A stretch of DNA of 64,000 nt from Bradyrhizobium sp. ISRA430 (GCF_029909975.1 NZ_CP094516.1:4588001-4652000); one strand, 5' to 3'; shown: positions 36,504-46,419, counted from the stretch's first letter. Numbers and translations are program-made. The notes: generated from the sequence alone by a model not told the origin.

Positions 36504-37340
36504 TCAACGTGCCGGAATCCGGGTATGCGCCCAGCGTTGCAACCGGTTCACCGCGAAGATGACCACGAATGACACGACGAGCATGACGGCCGCGATCGCG
36601 GTCGCATCGGCATAGCGGAATTCGGAGAGCCGGATCACGATCAGGAGCGGCGCGATCTCGGAGACGTTGGGCAGATTGCCGGCAATGAAGATCACCGAGC
36701 CATATTCGCCAACGGCGCGCGCAAAGGCGAGCGCAAGTCCAGTCAGCAGCGCGGGCGCGAGCGAGGGCAGGATCACGCGGACGATGGTCTGCCAGCGGCT
36801 CGCCCCTAAACTACCTGCGGCCTCCTCGATCTCGGGATCGAGATCCTGGAGCACCGGCTGCACGGTGCGGACCACAAAGGGAATGCCGATGAAGATCATG
36901 GCAACGAAGATGCCGAGCGGCGTGAACGCCACCTTGATGCCGAGGGCAGCGAGCGGTGCGCCCAGCCAACCCTTCTCGGCGAACAGCGAGGTCAGCGCGA
37001 CACCGGCAACCGCCGTCGGCAGCGCGAACGGCACGTCGACAATGGCATCGAACAGCCGCCGGCCGGGGAAGCGGTAGCGCACCAGCGCCCAGACGATGAT
37101 GCTGCCCATGACCAGATTGACGCAGGCCGCCGCGAAGGCGAGTCCGAACGAGACCCGTAATGCGTTCAGGGTGCGGCGGCTGGAGAGAATGTTCCAGAAC
37201 TGCTCGGGGCTAAGCTCGAGCGACTTCAGGAACAGCCCGGCGAGCGGAATCAGGACGATGATCGACAGCCAGGACAGCGTCAGTCCCATCGTGAGACCGA
37301 AGCCCGGCAACGTCCGGCGTCGTGTTGCGATTGCGCTCAC
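36504..37340 (-). CDS. cysT: Sulfate ABC transporter permease CysT
   Basis: A 278-residue permease (also called CysU). Membrane segments flank [19 protein letters not shown], and the EAA loop reads [23 protein letters not shown]. It pairs with CysW to form the sulfate/thiosulfate channel. It is located between sbp (38 bases upstream) and cysW (10 bases downstream) in the same leftward operon. Confidence 0.95.
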   Translation of the reverse strand: MSAIATRRRTLPGFGLTMGLTLSWLSIIVLIPLAGLFLKSLELSPEQFWNILSSRRTLNALRVSFGLAFAAACVNLVMGSIIVWALVRYRFPGRRLFDAIVDVPFALPTAVAGVALTSLFAEKGWLGAPLAALGIKVAFTPLGIFVAMIFIGIPFVVRTVQPVLQDLDPEIEEAAGSLGASRWQTIVRVILPSLAPALLTGLALAFARAVGEYGSVIFIAGNLPNVSEIAPLLIVIRLSEFRYADATAIAAVMLVVSFVVIFAVNRLQRWAHTRIPAR

Positions 37341-37378
37341 CAGAACCCCTGTGACAGCCGTCGTTGCGCAATGCCCGA

Positions 37379-38368
37379 TCAGTTCTTGTATATCTGATCG
37401 AAGACGCCGCCATCGGCGAAATGTTCCCGCTGCGCCTTGGTCCAGCCGCCGAACACGTCATCGATCGTGAATAGCTCGACCTTGGCGAACGAGCTTTCGT
37501 ACTTCTTGGCGATCTCCGGATCGCGCGGACGGTAGAAATTGCGCGCGGCGATCTCCTGGCCTTCCCTCGTGTACCAGTACTGGAGATAGGCATCGGCGGC
37601 GTTGCGGGTGCCCTTCTTGTCGGCAACCTTGTCGACGATCGCGACCGGCGGTTCGGCGAGGATCGACTGCGGCGGCGCCACGATCTCGAACTTCTCCGCG
37701 CCGAACTCCTTCAGGGCGAGGAACGCCTCGTTCTCCCAGGCGAGCAAGACGTCGCCGACGCCGCGCTCGACGAAGGTCACGGTCGCGCCGCGCGCACCGG
37801 TATCGAGCACCGGAACCTGCTGGTAGAGTTTTCCGATGAAGTCCTTGGCTTTGTCGGCCGAACCATACTTCTTCTGCGCAAAACCCCAGGCCGCCAGATA
37901 ATTCCAGCGCGCGCCGCCCGAGGTCTTCGGGTTCGGCGTGATCACGGCAACGCCGGGCTTGAGCAGATCGTCCCAGTCCTTGATGCCCTTGGGATTGCCC
38001 TTGCGCACCAGGAAGACGATGGTCGAGGTGTAGGGTGATGAATTCTGCGGCAACCGCTTCTGCCAGTCGGCGGCAGTGAGCCCCTTGGCGGCAATGGCGT
38101 CGATGTCGTAGGCGAGCGCGAGCGTCACGACATCGGCCTGCAATCCGTCGATCACCGCGCGCGCCTGTGAACCGCTGCCGCCGTGCGACTGTTTGATCTC
38201 GACGCTCTTGCCGGTCTCCTTCTGATAGACGCGTGAAAACGCCTTGTTGAATTCGACGTAGAGCTCGCGCGTCGGATCGTACGACACGTTCAACAGATTG
38301 ATGTCAGCGGCGAGAGCCGAGCTTGCCCAGAGCAGTCCTGCAGCGAGCGGAACGATACGACGCATCAT
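37379..38368 (-). CDS. sbp: Periplasmic sulfate-binding protein
   Basis: A protein of about 329 residues. The start at 38368 ([20 protein letters not shown]) is preferred because GGAGATGGAT forms a ribosome binding site in front of it; an ATG four codons upstream overlaps that site. The signal peptide is cleaved after SSALA. The family body shows [11 protein letters not shown], the anion-binding [15 protein letters not shown] and [12 protein letters not shown]. It delivers sulfate to CysTWA. It lies 124 bases after cysH and may be read through from it. Confidence 0.93.
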   Translation of the reverse strand: MMRRIVPLAAGLLWASSALAADINLLNVSYDPTRELYVEFNKAFSRVYQKETGKSVEIKQSHGGSGSQARAVIDGLQADVVTLALAYDIDAIAAKGLTAADWQKRLPQNSSPYTSTIVFLVRKGNPKGIKDWDDLLKPGVAVITPNPKTSGGARWNYLAAWGFAQKKYGSADKAKDFIGKLYQQVPVLDTGARGATVTFVERGVGDVLLAWENEAFLALKEFGAEKFEIVAPPQSILAEPPVAIVDKVADKKGTRNAADAYLQYWYTREGQEIAARNFYRPRDPEIAKKYESSFAKVELFTIDDVFGGWTKAQREHFADGGVFDQIYKN

Positions 38369-38492
38369 ATCCATCTCCATTCACTTCGGTGACGTCAGTG
38401 TCAGCGAAGGCGTGCAGACATAACTCGGGGCGAAATGCGCTTAAGTCAACGGAACCGGATTTCCTTGTTCGCAGCGTGGCAGCCCGACTGTG

Positions 38493-39224
38493 CTACGAAA
38501 TCTTCATCGTGTGAATGCCGCATTCTGTCTTGGTCCGGCCGCGCCACCGGCCGGCGCGGGAATCCTCGCCTTCGGCCGTCCGGCTGGTGCAAGGCATGCA
38601 GCCAACGGACAGGAATCCTGACGCGACCAAAGGGTGCCGCGGCAATTTGGCGCGGATGAAAATCGCTTCCAACTCCTCGCGCGAGACATTCGCGAAGGGA
38701 TTGAACTTCAACCGCGCGCCATCGTCCTCGACCACTGGAATGTCGGCGCGCGCGTTGCCCTGGAAGCGCTTGCGGCCATTGATCCAGGCCGAGAACGGCT
38801 TTAGCGCACGCGCCAGCGGCTCGACCTTGCGGATGCGGCAGCAGGCGTCCGGATCGGAGAACCAGAGCTCGCGGTCCGGATCCTCGCGCGACAGTGTCTC
38901 CTCCGCCGGCTTGATCGAACGGACGTCCTGCAGCCCGAGCGTCGCAATCAGCGTGTCGCGGTAGGCCAGCGTCTCCTCGAACAACCAGCCGGTATCGAGG
39001 AAGATCACGGGGATGGCGGCATCGACGTCCGCCATCACCTTGAGCAGCGTTGCCGATTCCGTGCCGAAGGACGAGACGAGTGCGAGCTTGTCGCGGCCAA
39101 CCGCCTTCAGCGCCGCGGCGATGATCTCCGCGGGTGACGCATCGCGCAGGCTGCGGGCGAGTTCTTCCGCCGAGGGCAATGCGGATACCGGCGTGGACGA
39201 AACCTGAGGCGCGATCGCGTTCAC
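38493..39224 (-). CDS. cysH: Assimilatory adenylyl-sulfate (APS-type) reductase
   Basis: A 243-residue reductase. It has a P-loop-like LVSSFGTESATLL, and the catalytic ECGIH near the C-terminus that receives electrons from thioredoxin. The Cys pairs DACCRIRK and GCMPCTSR mark the 4Fe-4S cluster-containing APS reductases rather than the cluster-free PAPS enzymes. It makes sulfite from APS. Its start overlaps the end of the DUF934 gene by 4 bases (translational coupling), and it precedes the sulfate transporter operon. Confidence 0.94.
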   Translation of the reverse strand: MNAIAPQVSSTPVSALPSAEELARSLRDASPAEIIAAALKAVGRDKLALVSSFGTESATLLKVMADVDAAIPVIFLDTGWLFEETLAYRDTLIATLGLQDVRSIKPAEETLSREDPDRELWFSDPDACCRIRKVEPLARALKPFSAWINGRKRFQGNARADIPVVEDDGARLKFNPFANVSREELEAIFIRAKLPRHPLVASGFLSVGCMPCTSRTAEGEDSRAGRWRGRTKTECGIHTMKIS

Positions 39225-39742
39225 GTGCCAACACCCTCGGAATGGCGGAGCTGCATGCGCCGGTGCAGCGCCGTGATGCGGCCATCTCCGGTCGGCTGAT
39301 AGAACACCGAATAGCGCTTGGCGGTCTGCATGAAGGCTTCCGCGTCGGCCTGCTTCTTGACGTCGAAGGCATCGAAGCCCGCGCGCAGCATGAACACGAA
39401 CTGGTCGCGCAGCACCTGTCCGGTTGCGCGCAGCTCGCCGCGATAGTCGAAGCGCTCGCGCAAGAGCCGCGCCTGGCTGTAGGCGCGTCCATCACGGAAG
39501 GTCGGAAACACCAGCGCCACCGCCGCAAGCCTGCCGAGATAGGGCACGAGCTCGTCGACGTCGCGGTTGTTCGGCCAGATCACGCCGACCTTGCCGGCGC
39601 GCGCGAGGAAGGCCTCCGCATCGCTGAGGAAGCGCTCAGCCGGCACCAGGATGTCGCCGCTTTCGGGCAGCGGCGTGTCGACGGCGAGCTTGGTGAAGCT
39701 GTCGTCGACGATCTTTCCGCCGTTAACGAGTGGCATAGACAC
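39221..39742 (-). CDS. DUF934 family protein linked to sulfite reduction
   Basis: A 173-residue protein with the DUF934 pattern VGVIWPNNRDVDELVPYLGRL, FPTFRDGRAYSQARLLRERF and GYRGELRATGQVLRDQ-like core (here DYRGELRATGQVLRDQFVF). It has no Cys motif and no signal. Members sit beside cysI and cysH across proteobacteria and are annotated as putative sulfite-reduction accessory or oxidoreductase, but no biochemical function is established to my knowledge. It overlaps cysI by 20 bases upstream and cysH by 4 bases downstream, so the stoichiometry is probably fixed. Confidence 0.92.
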   Translation of the reverse strand: MSMPLVNGGKIVDDSFTKLAVDTPLPESGDILVPAERFLSDAEAFLARAGKVGVIWPNNRDVDELVPYLGRLAAVALVFPTFRDGRAYSQARLLRERFDYRGELRATGQVLRDQFVFMLRAGFDAFDVKKQADAEAFMQTAKRYSVFYQPTGDGRITALHRRMQLRHSEGVGT

Positions 39743-41378
39743 GCTCCTTGAAGGGCTCGACGCCGAGACGTTTCACCGTGTCGATGAACAGCTCTTCCGG
39801 ACGTTCGCGCAACGCGAGATAGGCTTCCACGACGTCCTCGACGACGTCGGCGACCTCGTCGAATTTCACGCCGGGGCCGATCAGATTGCCGAGCGCGGCA
39901 TTCTCGTCGGCGCGGCCACCGATGGTGATCTGATAGACCTCCTCGCCGTTCTTCTCGACGCCGAGAATGCCGATATGGCCGACATGGTGATGGCCGCAGG
40001 CATTGATGCAGCCCGAGATGTTGATGTGCAGCCGCCCGATCAGGTTGGCGAGCTCGTGATTGGCGAACCGCCGCGTCAACTCCTGCGCGATCGGGATCGA
40101 GCGCGCATTCGCCAGCGAGCAATAGTCGAGCCCGGGGCAGGCGATGATGTCGGTGATCAGGTTGACGTTCGGCGTAGCCAGCCCGAGCTTGTCGAGCGCC
40201 TTCCACAGCGCCGGCAGGTCGCGCTTGGCGACGTGCGGCAACGCCAGGTTCTGCTCGTGGCCGACGCGGATTTCGCCGAAGGAATATTTGTCGGCGAGAT
40301 CGGCGAGTGCATCCATCTGCTCGGCAGTGGCATCGCCCGGAGGCTTGCCGGTCGGCTTCAGCGAGATCGTGACGATGGAATAGCCCTGGACCTTGTGCGC
40401 GGCGACCGAGTTCTTGCGCCACGCCTCGAAGTCCGGATCGGCCGCGGCCTGGCGCAGCTCGTCCGGCATGTGCGGGAGCTTCTCATAGGCCGGATAGGTG
40501 AAGCGCGAGCGGATGTCCTCGATCACCTCATCGTCGATCTGGAGCGAGGAGTTGCGAATGTGCTGCCACTCGTCCTCGACCTCGCGGGAGAATTTCTCGA
40601 TGCCGAGCTCGTGCACCAGGATCTTGATGCGCGCCTTGTAGATGTTGTCGCGGCGGCCGTACTGGTTGTAGACGCGTAAGATCGCCTCGATATAGCTCAG
40701 GATATCGCGGCCATGCACGAAATGCTTGATGGTCTTGGCGATGAACGGCGTGCGGCCGAGACCGCCGCCAACCAGCACTTCGAAACCGGTCTCGCCCTTC
40801 TCGTTCCTGACCAGCCTGAGGCCGATGTCGTGAATCTTGATCGCGGCGCGGTCATGGTCCGACGCGGTGATCGCGATCTTGAACTTTCGCGGCAGGAACG
40901 AGAACTCGGGATGCAGCGTGGTGTGCTGGCGGATCAGCTCCGACCAGATGCGGGGATCCTCGATCTCGCCCGGGGCGACGCCGGCCCATTGGTCCGAGGT
41001 GACATTGCGCATGTTGTTGCCGGAAGTCTGCATCGCATGGATGCCGACCTCGGCGAGATCGGCCAGCGCATCCGGCAGCTCGGCGAGCTTGATCCAGTTG
41101 AACTGGATGTTCTGCCGCGTGGTGAAATGGCCGTAGCCGCGATCGTAGGTCCGCGCGACATGCGCCAGTCGTCGCAACTGCTTCGACGCCAACGTGCCAT
41201 AGGGAATCGCGACGCGGAACATATAGGCGTGCAGTTGCAGATAGACGCCGTTCTGAAGCCGCAGGAGCTTGAATTCGTCCTCGGTGAGCTCGCCGGAAAG
41301 GCGCCGCTTCACCTGGTCGCGAAATTCCGAGACACGCTCGTTGACCAGCGTGCGGTCGATTTCATCGTAAGCGTACAT
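39723..41378 (-). CDS. cysI: Sulfite (nitrite/sulfite) reductase haemoprotein
   Basis: A 551-residue sirohaem and 4Fe-4S reductase. Two ferredoxin-like halves are present; the C-terminal cluster/sirohaem ligands are IIACPGLDYCSLA and ISGCINACGHHHVGHIG. The N-terminal half has YMFRVAIPYGTLASKQLR and GYGHFTTRQNIQFNW. It reduces sulfite to sulfide with six electrons. No cysJ flavoprotein gene is next to it; the electron donor may be ferredoxin or another partner. It lies 10 bases after DUF2849 and overlaps DUF934. Confidence 0.94.
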   Translation of the reverse strand: MYAYDEIDRTLVNERVSEFRDQVKRRLSGELTEDEFKLLRLQNGVYLQLHAYMFRVAIPYGTLASKQLRRLAHVARTYDRGYGHFTTRQNIQFNWIKLAELPDALADLAEVGIHAMQTSGNNMRNVTSDQWAGVAPGEIEDPRIWSELIRQHTTLHPEFSFLPRKFKIAITASDHDRAAIKIHDIGLRLVRNEKGETGFEVLVGGGLGRTPFIAKTIKHFVHGRDILSYIEAILRVYNQYGRRDNIYKARIKILVHELGIEKFSREVEDEWQHIRNSSLQIDDEVIEDIRSRFTYPAYEKLPHMPDELRQAAADPDFEAWRKNSVAAHKVQGYSIVTISLKPTGKPPGDATAEQMDALADLADKYSFGEIRVGHEQNLALPHVAKRDLPALWKALDKLGLATPNVNLITDIIACPGLDYCSLANARSIPIAQELTRRFANHELANLIGRLHINISGCINACGHHHVGHIGILGVEKNGEEVYQITIGGRADENAALGNLIGPGVKFDEVADVVEDVVEAYLALRERPEELFIDTVKRLGVEPFKERVYATR

Positions 41379-41388
41379 AAAAAGTGCC

Positions 41389-41706
41389 TTAAGCCTGGAC
41401 CGGCTGCCCGATGGTCACACCGGTGCGGCGGATCTGTTCGCGCAGATTGCCGGGTTCGATCTTGCCGTCGTCGCCGACCTGCACCGGGGCGATATAGGCG
41501 CCCACGGCGCCGACGTCATCAGCAACGGACTCCGCGAGCAACGCTTTCGCGTCATCGGAGTTGCACACGATCGCGGCCTGCGAGAGGTCGGCGGACCAGT
41601 CCTTGGCGGCGGTGCGATAGACCACCGCACCATCCCAGGTGCGGTTGGCAGTGACGACCGAGGGGCCGGCGATGCGGATCTTCTTCTGTTCAAGTGGGGA
41701 GGTCAT
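41389..41706 (-). CDS. DUF2849 family protein
   Basis: A 105-residue protein with motifs GPSVVTANRTWDGAVVY and TAAKDWSADLSQAAI, then EIEPGNLREQIRRTGVTI-like end (here KIEPGNLREQIR). It is a small soluble protein fixed between cysG and cysI in alphaproteobacteria. No function is established. Its start overlaps the cysG stop by 4 bases (ATGA), and cysI follows after 10 bases, so it is an integral member of the sulfite-reduction operon. Confidence 0.92.
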   Translation of the reverse strand: MTSPLEQKKIRIAGPSVVTANRTWDGAVVYRTAAKDWSADLSQAAIVCNSDDAKALLAESVADDVGAVGAYIAPVQVGDDGKIEPGNLREQIRRTGVTIGQPVQA

Positions 41707-43130
41707 TCGGCTGCATCCAACAGGTCTGAGATGATTTGCTTGGGGGTTTCACGGCGAAGGGAACCGGCATGCCGGACCACCTCGCCGATGATGAGAATGG
41801 CAGGACCGCCATTGGTCCGCCTGACGAGCTCGGGCAGGTCACGCAGCGTGCCGATCGCGGCTTGTGCATCGGGCCGGGTGACGCGGGCAAACACGCCGAC
41901 CGGCGTCTCTGGTGAACGTCCCGCGGCGAACAAGCCTGCGCGCACGGCGGGCGCTGCAGTCATGCCCATGTAGACGACGACGGTCATCCTGGTGTCGGTC
42001 AGCGTCGACCAGTCGACGGTCTCGGCGTCGCGCGCCTTGTGCGCGGTAAGGAAGGTGACGCGGGTCGCTTCATGGCGGTAGGTGAGCGGCACCTCGAAAT
42101 CGGCGGCGCCGCCGATGCCAGCGGTGATGCCGGGAATGATCGAATAGGCAACGCCAGCCGCTCGCAGCGCTTCGATCTCTTCACCCCCGCGGCCGAACAC
42201 GAAGGGATCGCCGCCCTTCAGCCGCACCACGCGCTGTCCGGCCTGTGCGGCCTCGATCATCCGCCTGTTGATGGCGTCCTGTCCGATGCCGGGCTTGCCG
42301 ACACGGCGGCCGACGGCAACGCGGGTGGTGTCGCGGCGGATGCGGTCGAGAATTTCCACCGAGACCAGCTCGTCATGAAAGACGATATCGGCATCCTGCA
42401 ACGCGCGCAGCGCCTTGATGGTGAGCAGATCAGGATCGCCGGGGCCGGCGCCAACCAGCGTCACGGAGCCCTCCGGCTTGCCAGCGCGTGCGAAGGCGGA
42501 CGGATCGGAAATTTGCGCAAGCGCAGCTTCCGCCTCGCCCTTGCGGCCGGCGAGCACGGAGGCGCCGATCGGACCATCGATCACGCGCTCCCAGAAGCGG
42601 CGGCGCAGCGGAAACTCGGCGATGCGCTCGTTGATGGATTTGCGGAAGCCGCCGATGAACTCGGCGAGCTCGCCGATGCGGGCCGGCAGCAGTGCCTCGA
42701 TCTTCTCGCGGACGCGCCGCGCGACCACCGGCGAGGTGCCGCCGGTGCCGACTGCGACCACGACATCGCCGCGATCGACGATTGCCGGGAAGATGAAGCT
42801 GGAATGCTCGAGGTCGTCCATCACGTTGACGGGCAGGCCGAGCGCCTTGGCGCGAACCGACATCGCCACCCCAATGTCGCCCGCCCCGGCGCAGACGATG
42901 GCGATGACGCCAGCAAGGTCGGCAGTCAACGGATCGCCGACAGCGAATTCGATGCGCGCCACGTCGTCGGGAGCAAGCCCGCCGAGGTCATGATTGCCGT
43001 CGATCGCATGCACGCGGATGCGCGCACCGGCTGCGGCGAGCACGCGCAGCTTGGCGCGCAAAAGCTCGCCCGCGCCGATGAGAACCACCGGACCGGCCTT
43101 GAGATCGAGGAACACCGGCAAGAACCGCAT
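41703..43130 (-). CDS. cysG: Sirohaem synthase (trifunctional CysG)
   Basis: A 475-residue fusion starting at 43130 (MRFLPVFLDLKAG). The N-terminal precorrin-2 dehydrogenase/ferrochelatase part has VVLIGAGELLRAKLR and ATGTGGTSPVVARRVREKIE-like residues (here AVGTGGTSPVVARRVR). The C-terminal uroporphyrinogen III methyltransferase has VTLVGAGPGDPDLLTIKALR, LKGGDPFVFGRGGEE and ITAGIGGAADF. It makes the sirohaem used by CysI, encoded in the same operon. It is the first gene of the leftward sulfur run and is divergent from cysD. Confidence 0.94.
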   Translation of the reverse strand: MRFLPVFLDLKAGPVVLIGAGELLRAKLRVLAAAGARIRVHAIDGNHDLGGLAPDDVARIEFAVGDPLTADLAGVIAIVCAGAGDIGVAMSVRAKALGLPVNVMDDLEHSSFIFPAIVDRGDVVVAVGTGGTSPVVARRVREKIEALLPARIGELAEFIGGFRKSINERIAEFPLRRRFWERVIDGPIGASVLAGRKGEAEAALAQISDPSAFARAGKPEGSVTLVGAGPGDPDLLTIKALRALQDADIVFHDELVSVEILDRIRRDTTRVAVGRRVGKPGIGQDAINRRMIEAAQAGQRVVRLKGGDPFVFGRGGEEIEALRAAGVAYSIIPGITAGIGGAADFEVPLTYRHEATRVTFLTAHKARDAETVDWSTLTDTRMTVVVYMGMTAAPAVRAGLFAAGRSPETPVGVFARVTRPDAQAAIGTLRDLPELVRRTNGGPAILIIGEVVRHAGSLRRETPKQIISDLLDAAE

Positions 43131-43272
43131 GCGATACTCGCTTCCCCCAATTCGGGGTTGACTGGAATTATTTTCTATATATGTGTCGTTTCTAGCGCGC
43201 AAAGAGAAAATTTTTTCTTCTCTTCTGCACTGCAACTATAGAATTTTCGCCTCCAAACGCAAAGTGACAGAG
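43131..43272. promoter_or_regulatory. Divergent cysG/cysD control region
   Basis: A 142-base spacer that is strikingly AT-rich for this genome. It holds TTGACT at 43158-43163 followed by TTTTCTATATATG, two TTTCTA elements, and an imperfect palindrome AGAGAAAA-TTTTTT-cTTCTCT at 43203-43223. It must contain the promoters and presumably the sulfur-responsive operator for both directions. The regulator cannot be named. Confidence 0.55.
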
Positions 43273-44169
43273 ATGCATCTTCTCAAGGACGATTCCGCAG
43301 CCGACGGACTGAGCAGCCCAGCGCTCGCCGAGCGCGTGCGCGCGCAAGAATTTTCTGCCGACCTTGCCCCGAGCATGGACCACCTCGATCAGCTCGAGGC
43401 GCAGAGCATCTACATCTTCCGGGAAGCCTTCGCCCGGCTGAAGAAGATCGCCCTGCTGTGGTCGCTCGGCAAGGATTCCAACGTCATGATCTGGCTGGCG
43501 CGCAAGGCGTTCTTCGGCCGCATGCCGTTCCCGGCCCTTCACGTCGATACCGGCAAGAAGTTTCCGGAGATGTATCGCTTCCGCGATCACTACGGGAAAG
43601 AGTGGGAGCTCGACCTCCGCGTCGATCCCTGCCCGCCGATCGATGCCGTCGATCCGACCTTGCCGCCGGCGGCGCGGTCGGCCGCGCGCAAGACCGAAGG
43701 TCTGAAGATGGCGCTCGCCAAATACGGCTTCGACGGCCTGATCGCCGGCATCCGTCGCGACGAGGAGGCGACGCGCGCCAAGGAGCGCGTGTTCTCGCCG
43801 CGCGGGCTCGAAGGCAATTGGGACGTGCGCGACCAGCCGCCGGAATTCTGGGACCAGTTCAACGCCTCGCCGCCCCCGGGCGCGCATCTGCGCATCCATC
43901 CGATCCTGCATTGGACCGAGGCCGACATCTGGGCCTACACCAAGCGCGAGAACATTCCGATCATCCCGCTCTATCTGTCGCAGAACGGCAAGCGCTACCG
44001 CTCATTGGGCGATGCCGACATCACCTTCCCGGTGAATTCGACGGCGGCGAACATCGACGAGATCCTGATCGAGCTCGAACAGACCAAGGTGCCGGAGCGC
44101 GCCGGCCGCGCGCTCGACCACGAGACCGAGGACGCCTTCGAGCGCCTGCGCGTCGCCGGCTATCTCTGA
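43273..44169 (+). CDS. cysD: Sulfate adenylyltransferase subunit 2
   Basis: A 298-residue PP-loop ATP sulfurylase subunit. The start at 43273 gives MHLLKDDSAADG; upstream in-frame codons fall in the control region. Motifs are the PP-loop LLWSLGKDSNVMIWL, FPALHVDTGKKFPEMY, IRRDEEATRAKERVFS and HPILHWTEADIWAY. With CysN it forms APS from ATP and sulfate. The cysNC start lies 20 bases downstream. Confidence 0.95.
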   Translation: MHLLKDDSAADGLSSPALAERVRAQEFSADLAPSMDHLDQLEAQSIYIFREAFARLKKIALLWSLGKDSNVMIWLARKAFFGRMPFPALHVDTGKKFPEMYRFRDHYGKEWELDLRVDPCPPIDAVDPTLPPAARSAARKTEGLKMALAKYGFDGLIAGIRRDEEATRAKERVFSPRGLEGNWDVRDQPPEFWDQFNASPPPGAHLRIHPILHWTEADIWAYTKRENIPIIPLYLSQNGKRYRSLGDADITFPVNSTAANIDEILIELEQTKVPERAGRALDHETEDAFERLRVAGYL

Positions 44170-44189
44170 CCTCAGGACGTAACGCGGCT

Positions 44190-46127
44190 ATGAACATGAT
44201 CGTCACCACGGCTTCGCCCGCCACTCCGAACGGCACCACGTCGATGCCAAATGGCACGACGCGACCGCAAGTCCGCATCGTCATCGTCGGCCATGTCGAC
44301 CATGGCAAGTCGACGTTGGTCGGCCGTCTCCTGCACGAGACCGGCAGCCTGCCCGAAGGCAAGCTCGAGATGCTCAAAGCCGTCAGCGCGCGGCGCGGCA
44401 TGCCGTTCGAATGGTCGTTCCTGCTCGATGCGCTGCAGACCGAGCGCGACCAGGGCATCACCATCGACACCACGCAGATCCGATTCCGCACCAATTCGCG
44501 CGACATCGTGCTGATCGACGCGCCCGGCCACGCCGAATTCCTGCGCAACATGATCACCGGTGCCTCGCAGGCCGACGGCGCGGTGCTGATCATCGACGCG
44601 CTCGAAGGCGTGCGCGACCAGACCCGGCGGCACGGCTATCTCTTGCATCTGCTTGGCGTGAAGCAGGTCGCGATCGTCGTCAACAAGATGGATCGCGTCG
44701 ACTTCGCCGCCGACCGCTTCAAGGCGATCAGCGACGAGATCTCCACACATCTCGAGGGCCTCGGCGTGACGCCGACCGCGATCATCCCGATCTCCGCCCG
44801 TGACGGCGACGGCGTCGCCGAACGTACCGACCGCATCGGCTGGTACAAAGGTCCGACCGTGGTCGAGGCGCTCGACCGGCTCGAGCCTGCGCGCCCGCTC
44901 GAAACGCTGGCACTGCGCCTGCCCGTTCAGGCGATCTACAAGTTCGACGACCGCCGCATCGTCGCGGGCCGCATCGAATCCGGCAGCCTCAAAGCGGGCG
45001 ACGAGATCGTGATCATGCCCGCCGGCAAGATCGCGAAGATCAAGACGGTCGAGAGCTGGCCGGTGACGCCGGTCGCGACGCGGCAGGGCGCGGGACGATC
45101 GGTCGGCATCACGCTCGACCGCGAACTGTTCGTCGAACGCGGCGACATCGTCGCGCATGCTGGCACCGCGCCGCGCGACACGCGACGGCTGCGCGCGCGT
45201 ATCTTCTGGCTGCACGACAAGCCGCTTGCCAAGGGCGACCAGCTCCTGGTGCGCTGTGGACCGAAGGAGAGCCGCGCCACGGTTGTCGCGATCGAGAAGG
45301 CGGTCGATCCCGGCGAATTGTCGAGCACCGAGAACAAGGCGATCGGCCGCAACCATGTCGGCGAGATCGACATCTCTCTTTCCAATCCGATCGCAACCGA
45401 TCCCTACACCGAGAATCCGCGCACCGGGCGCCTCGTGATCGAGGTGTCGGGACGCATCGCCGGCGGCGGCCTGGTGCTGTCCGTCGATGCCGGCCAGCGC
45501 GCCGTGCCCGTCGACATCGTGCCGGTGGAATCGGCGCTGCGGCCCGACGAGCGCTCCGCGCGCTACCGTCACAACGGCGCGGTGATCTGGCTCACCGGCC
45601 TGCCCGCATCCGGCAAGTCGACGCTGGCGAAGGCGCTGGAGCGGCGGCTGTTTACGAATGGCGGCTCTCCCATCCTGCTCGACGGCGACACGCTGCGCGC
45701 CGGACTCAACGGCGATCTCGGCTTCTCCACCGCCGATCGCAGCGAGAATATCCGCCGCCTCGCCGAAGTCGCCACGCATCTGGCGCGCAACGGCCATATC
45801 GCGATCGTCGCCGCCGTCTCGCCGGCCCGCGAGGACCGCGCCGCCGCGCGCCGCATCGCCGACACCGCGTTTCGCGAGATCCATGTCGCAACGCCGGCAG
45901 CCGTGTGCGAGGAGCGTGACCCCAAAGGCCACTACAAGAAGGCTAGAGCCGGCGCGCTTGCCGCCTTCACCGGCATCGGCAACGACTACGAGACGCCCAA
46001 GGCCGCCGAGCTCGTGATCGACACCTCGGCGCGGACGGTCGCGGATGCGACGGATGAGATCGAGCGCATGCTCAAGGCGACCGGCGTGCTGTTCGACGAG
46101 ATGGTCGACCTCGCGGCGAATATTTGA
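44190..46127 (+). CDS. cysN: Bifunctional sulfate adenylyltransferase subunit 1 / APS kinase (CysNC)
   Basis: A 645-residue fusion. The N-terminal GTPase (CysN) has G1 GHVDHGKSTLVGRLL (near residue 34), G3 DAPGHAEFLRNM and G4 NKMDRVD, followed by two EF-Tu-like beta-barrels. The C-terminal APS kinase (CysC) has P-loop GLPASGKSTLAKALE near residue 470, DGDTLRAGLNGDLGFS, and the lid KARAGALAAFTGIG. It hydrolyses GTP to drive APS synthesis and then phosphorylates APS to PAPS. This NodQ-like fusion is common in rhizobia. The start follows AGGACG by about 10 bases. Confidence 0.95.
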   Translation: MNMIVTTASPATPNGTTSMPNGTTRPQVRIVIVGHVDHGKSTLVGRLLHETGSLPEGKLEMLKAVSARRGMPFEWSFLLDALQTERDQGITIDTTQIRFRTNSRDIVLIDAPGHAEFLRNMITGASQADGAVLIIDALEGVRDQTRRHGYLLHLLGVKQVAIVVNKMDRVDFAADRFKAISDEISTHLEGLGVTPTAIIPISARDGDGVAERTDRIGWYKGPTVVEALDRLEPARPLETLALRLPVQAIYKFDDRRIVAGRIESGSLKAGDEIVIMPAGKIAKIKTVESWPVTPVATRQGAGRSVGITLDRELFVERGDIVAHAGTAPRDTRRLRARIFWLHDKPLAKGDQLLVRCGPKESRATVVAIEKAVDPGELSSTENKAIGRNHVGEIDISLSNPIATDPYTENPRTGRLVIEVSGRIAGGGLVLSVDAGQRAVPVDIVPVESALRPDERSARYRHNGAVIWLTGLPASGKSTLAKALERRLFTNGGSPILLDGDTLRAGLNGDLGFSTADRSENIRRLAEVATHLARNGHIAIVAAVSPAREDRAAARRIADTAFREIHVATPAAVCEERDPKGHYKKARAGALAAFTGIGNDYETPKAAELVIDTSARTVADATDEIERMLKATGVLFDEMVDLAANI

Positions 46128-46178
46128 GGCGGCTCTTTCGCGAGAGGCGTCGCGCTTGATCCGCACAAGCGACCGCGT

Positions 46179-46326
46179 CCCCTCCCCCCTTGCGGGGGAG
46201 GGCTAGGGAGGGGTGCCACACGGCATACTCTCTCAATCATTAAGCGAAGCGCTCGCTCCGTCGATTTCGGACACACCTTTTCTTGGGCTACCCCCTCCCC
46301 CGCCCTCCCCTGCAAGGGGGAGGGAG
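46179..46326. repeat. Palindromic intergenic repeat, family D
   Basis: It has GTCCCCTCCCCCCTTGCGGG at the left and CCTGCAAGGGGGAGGGAG at the right, with GGGAGGGGTG and its mirror ACCCCCTCCC inside. Confidence 0.75.
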
Positions 46327-46419
46327 CGCACTGTGCCTGCTTCGCGATCGAGGCTCCCTTCTGAGCAAGAGCTCAGCACGCTAAGCCGCACCACTTCTTG
46401 ACATTTTGACAAGCGTTTA

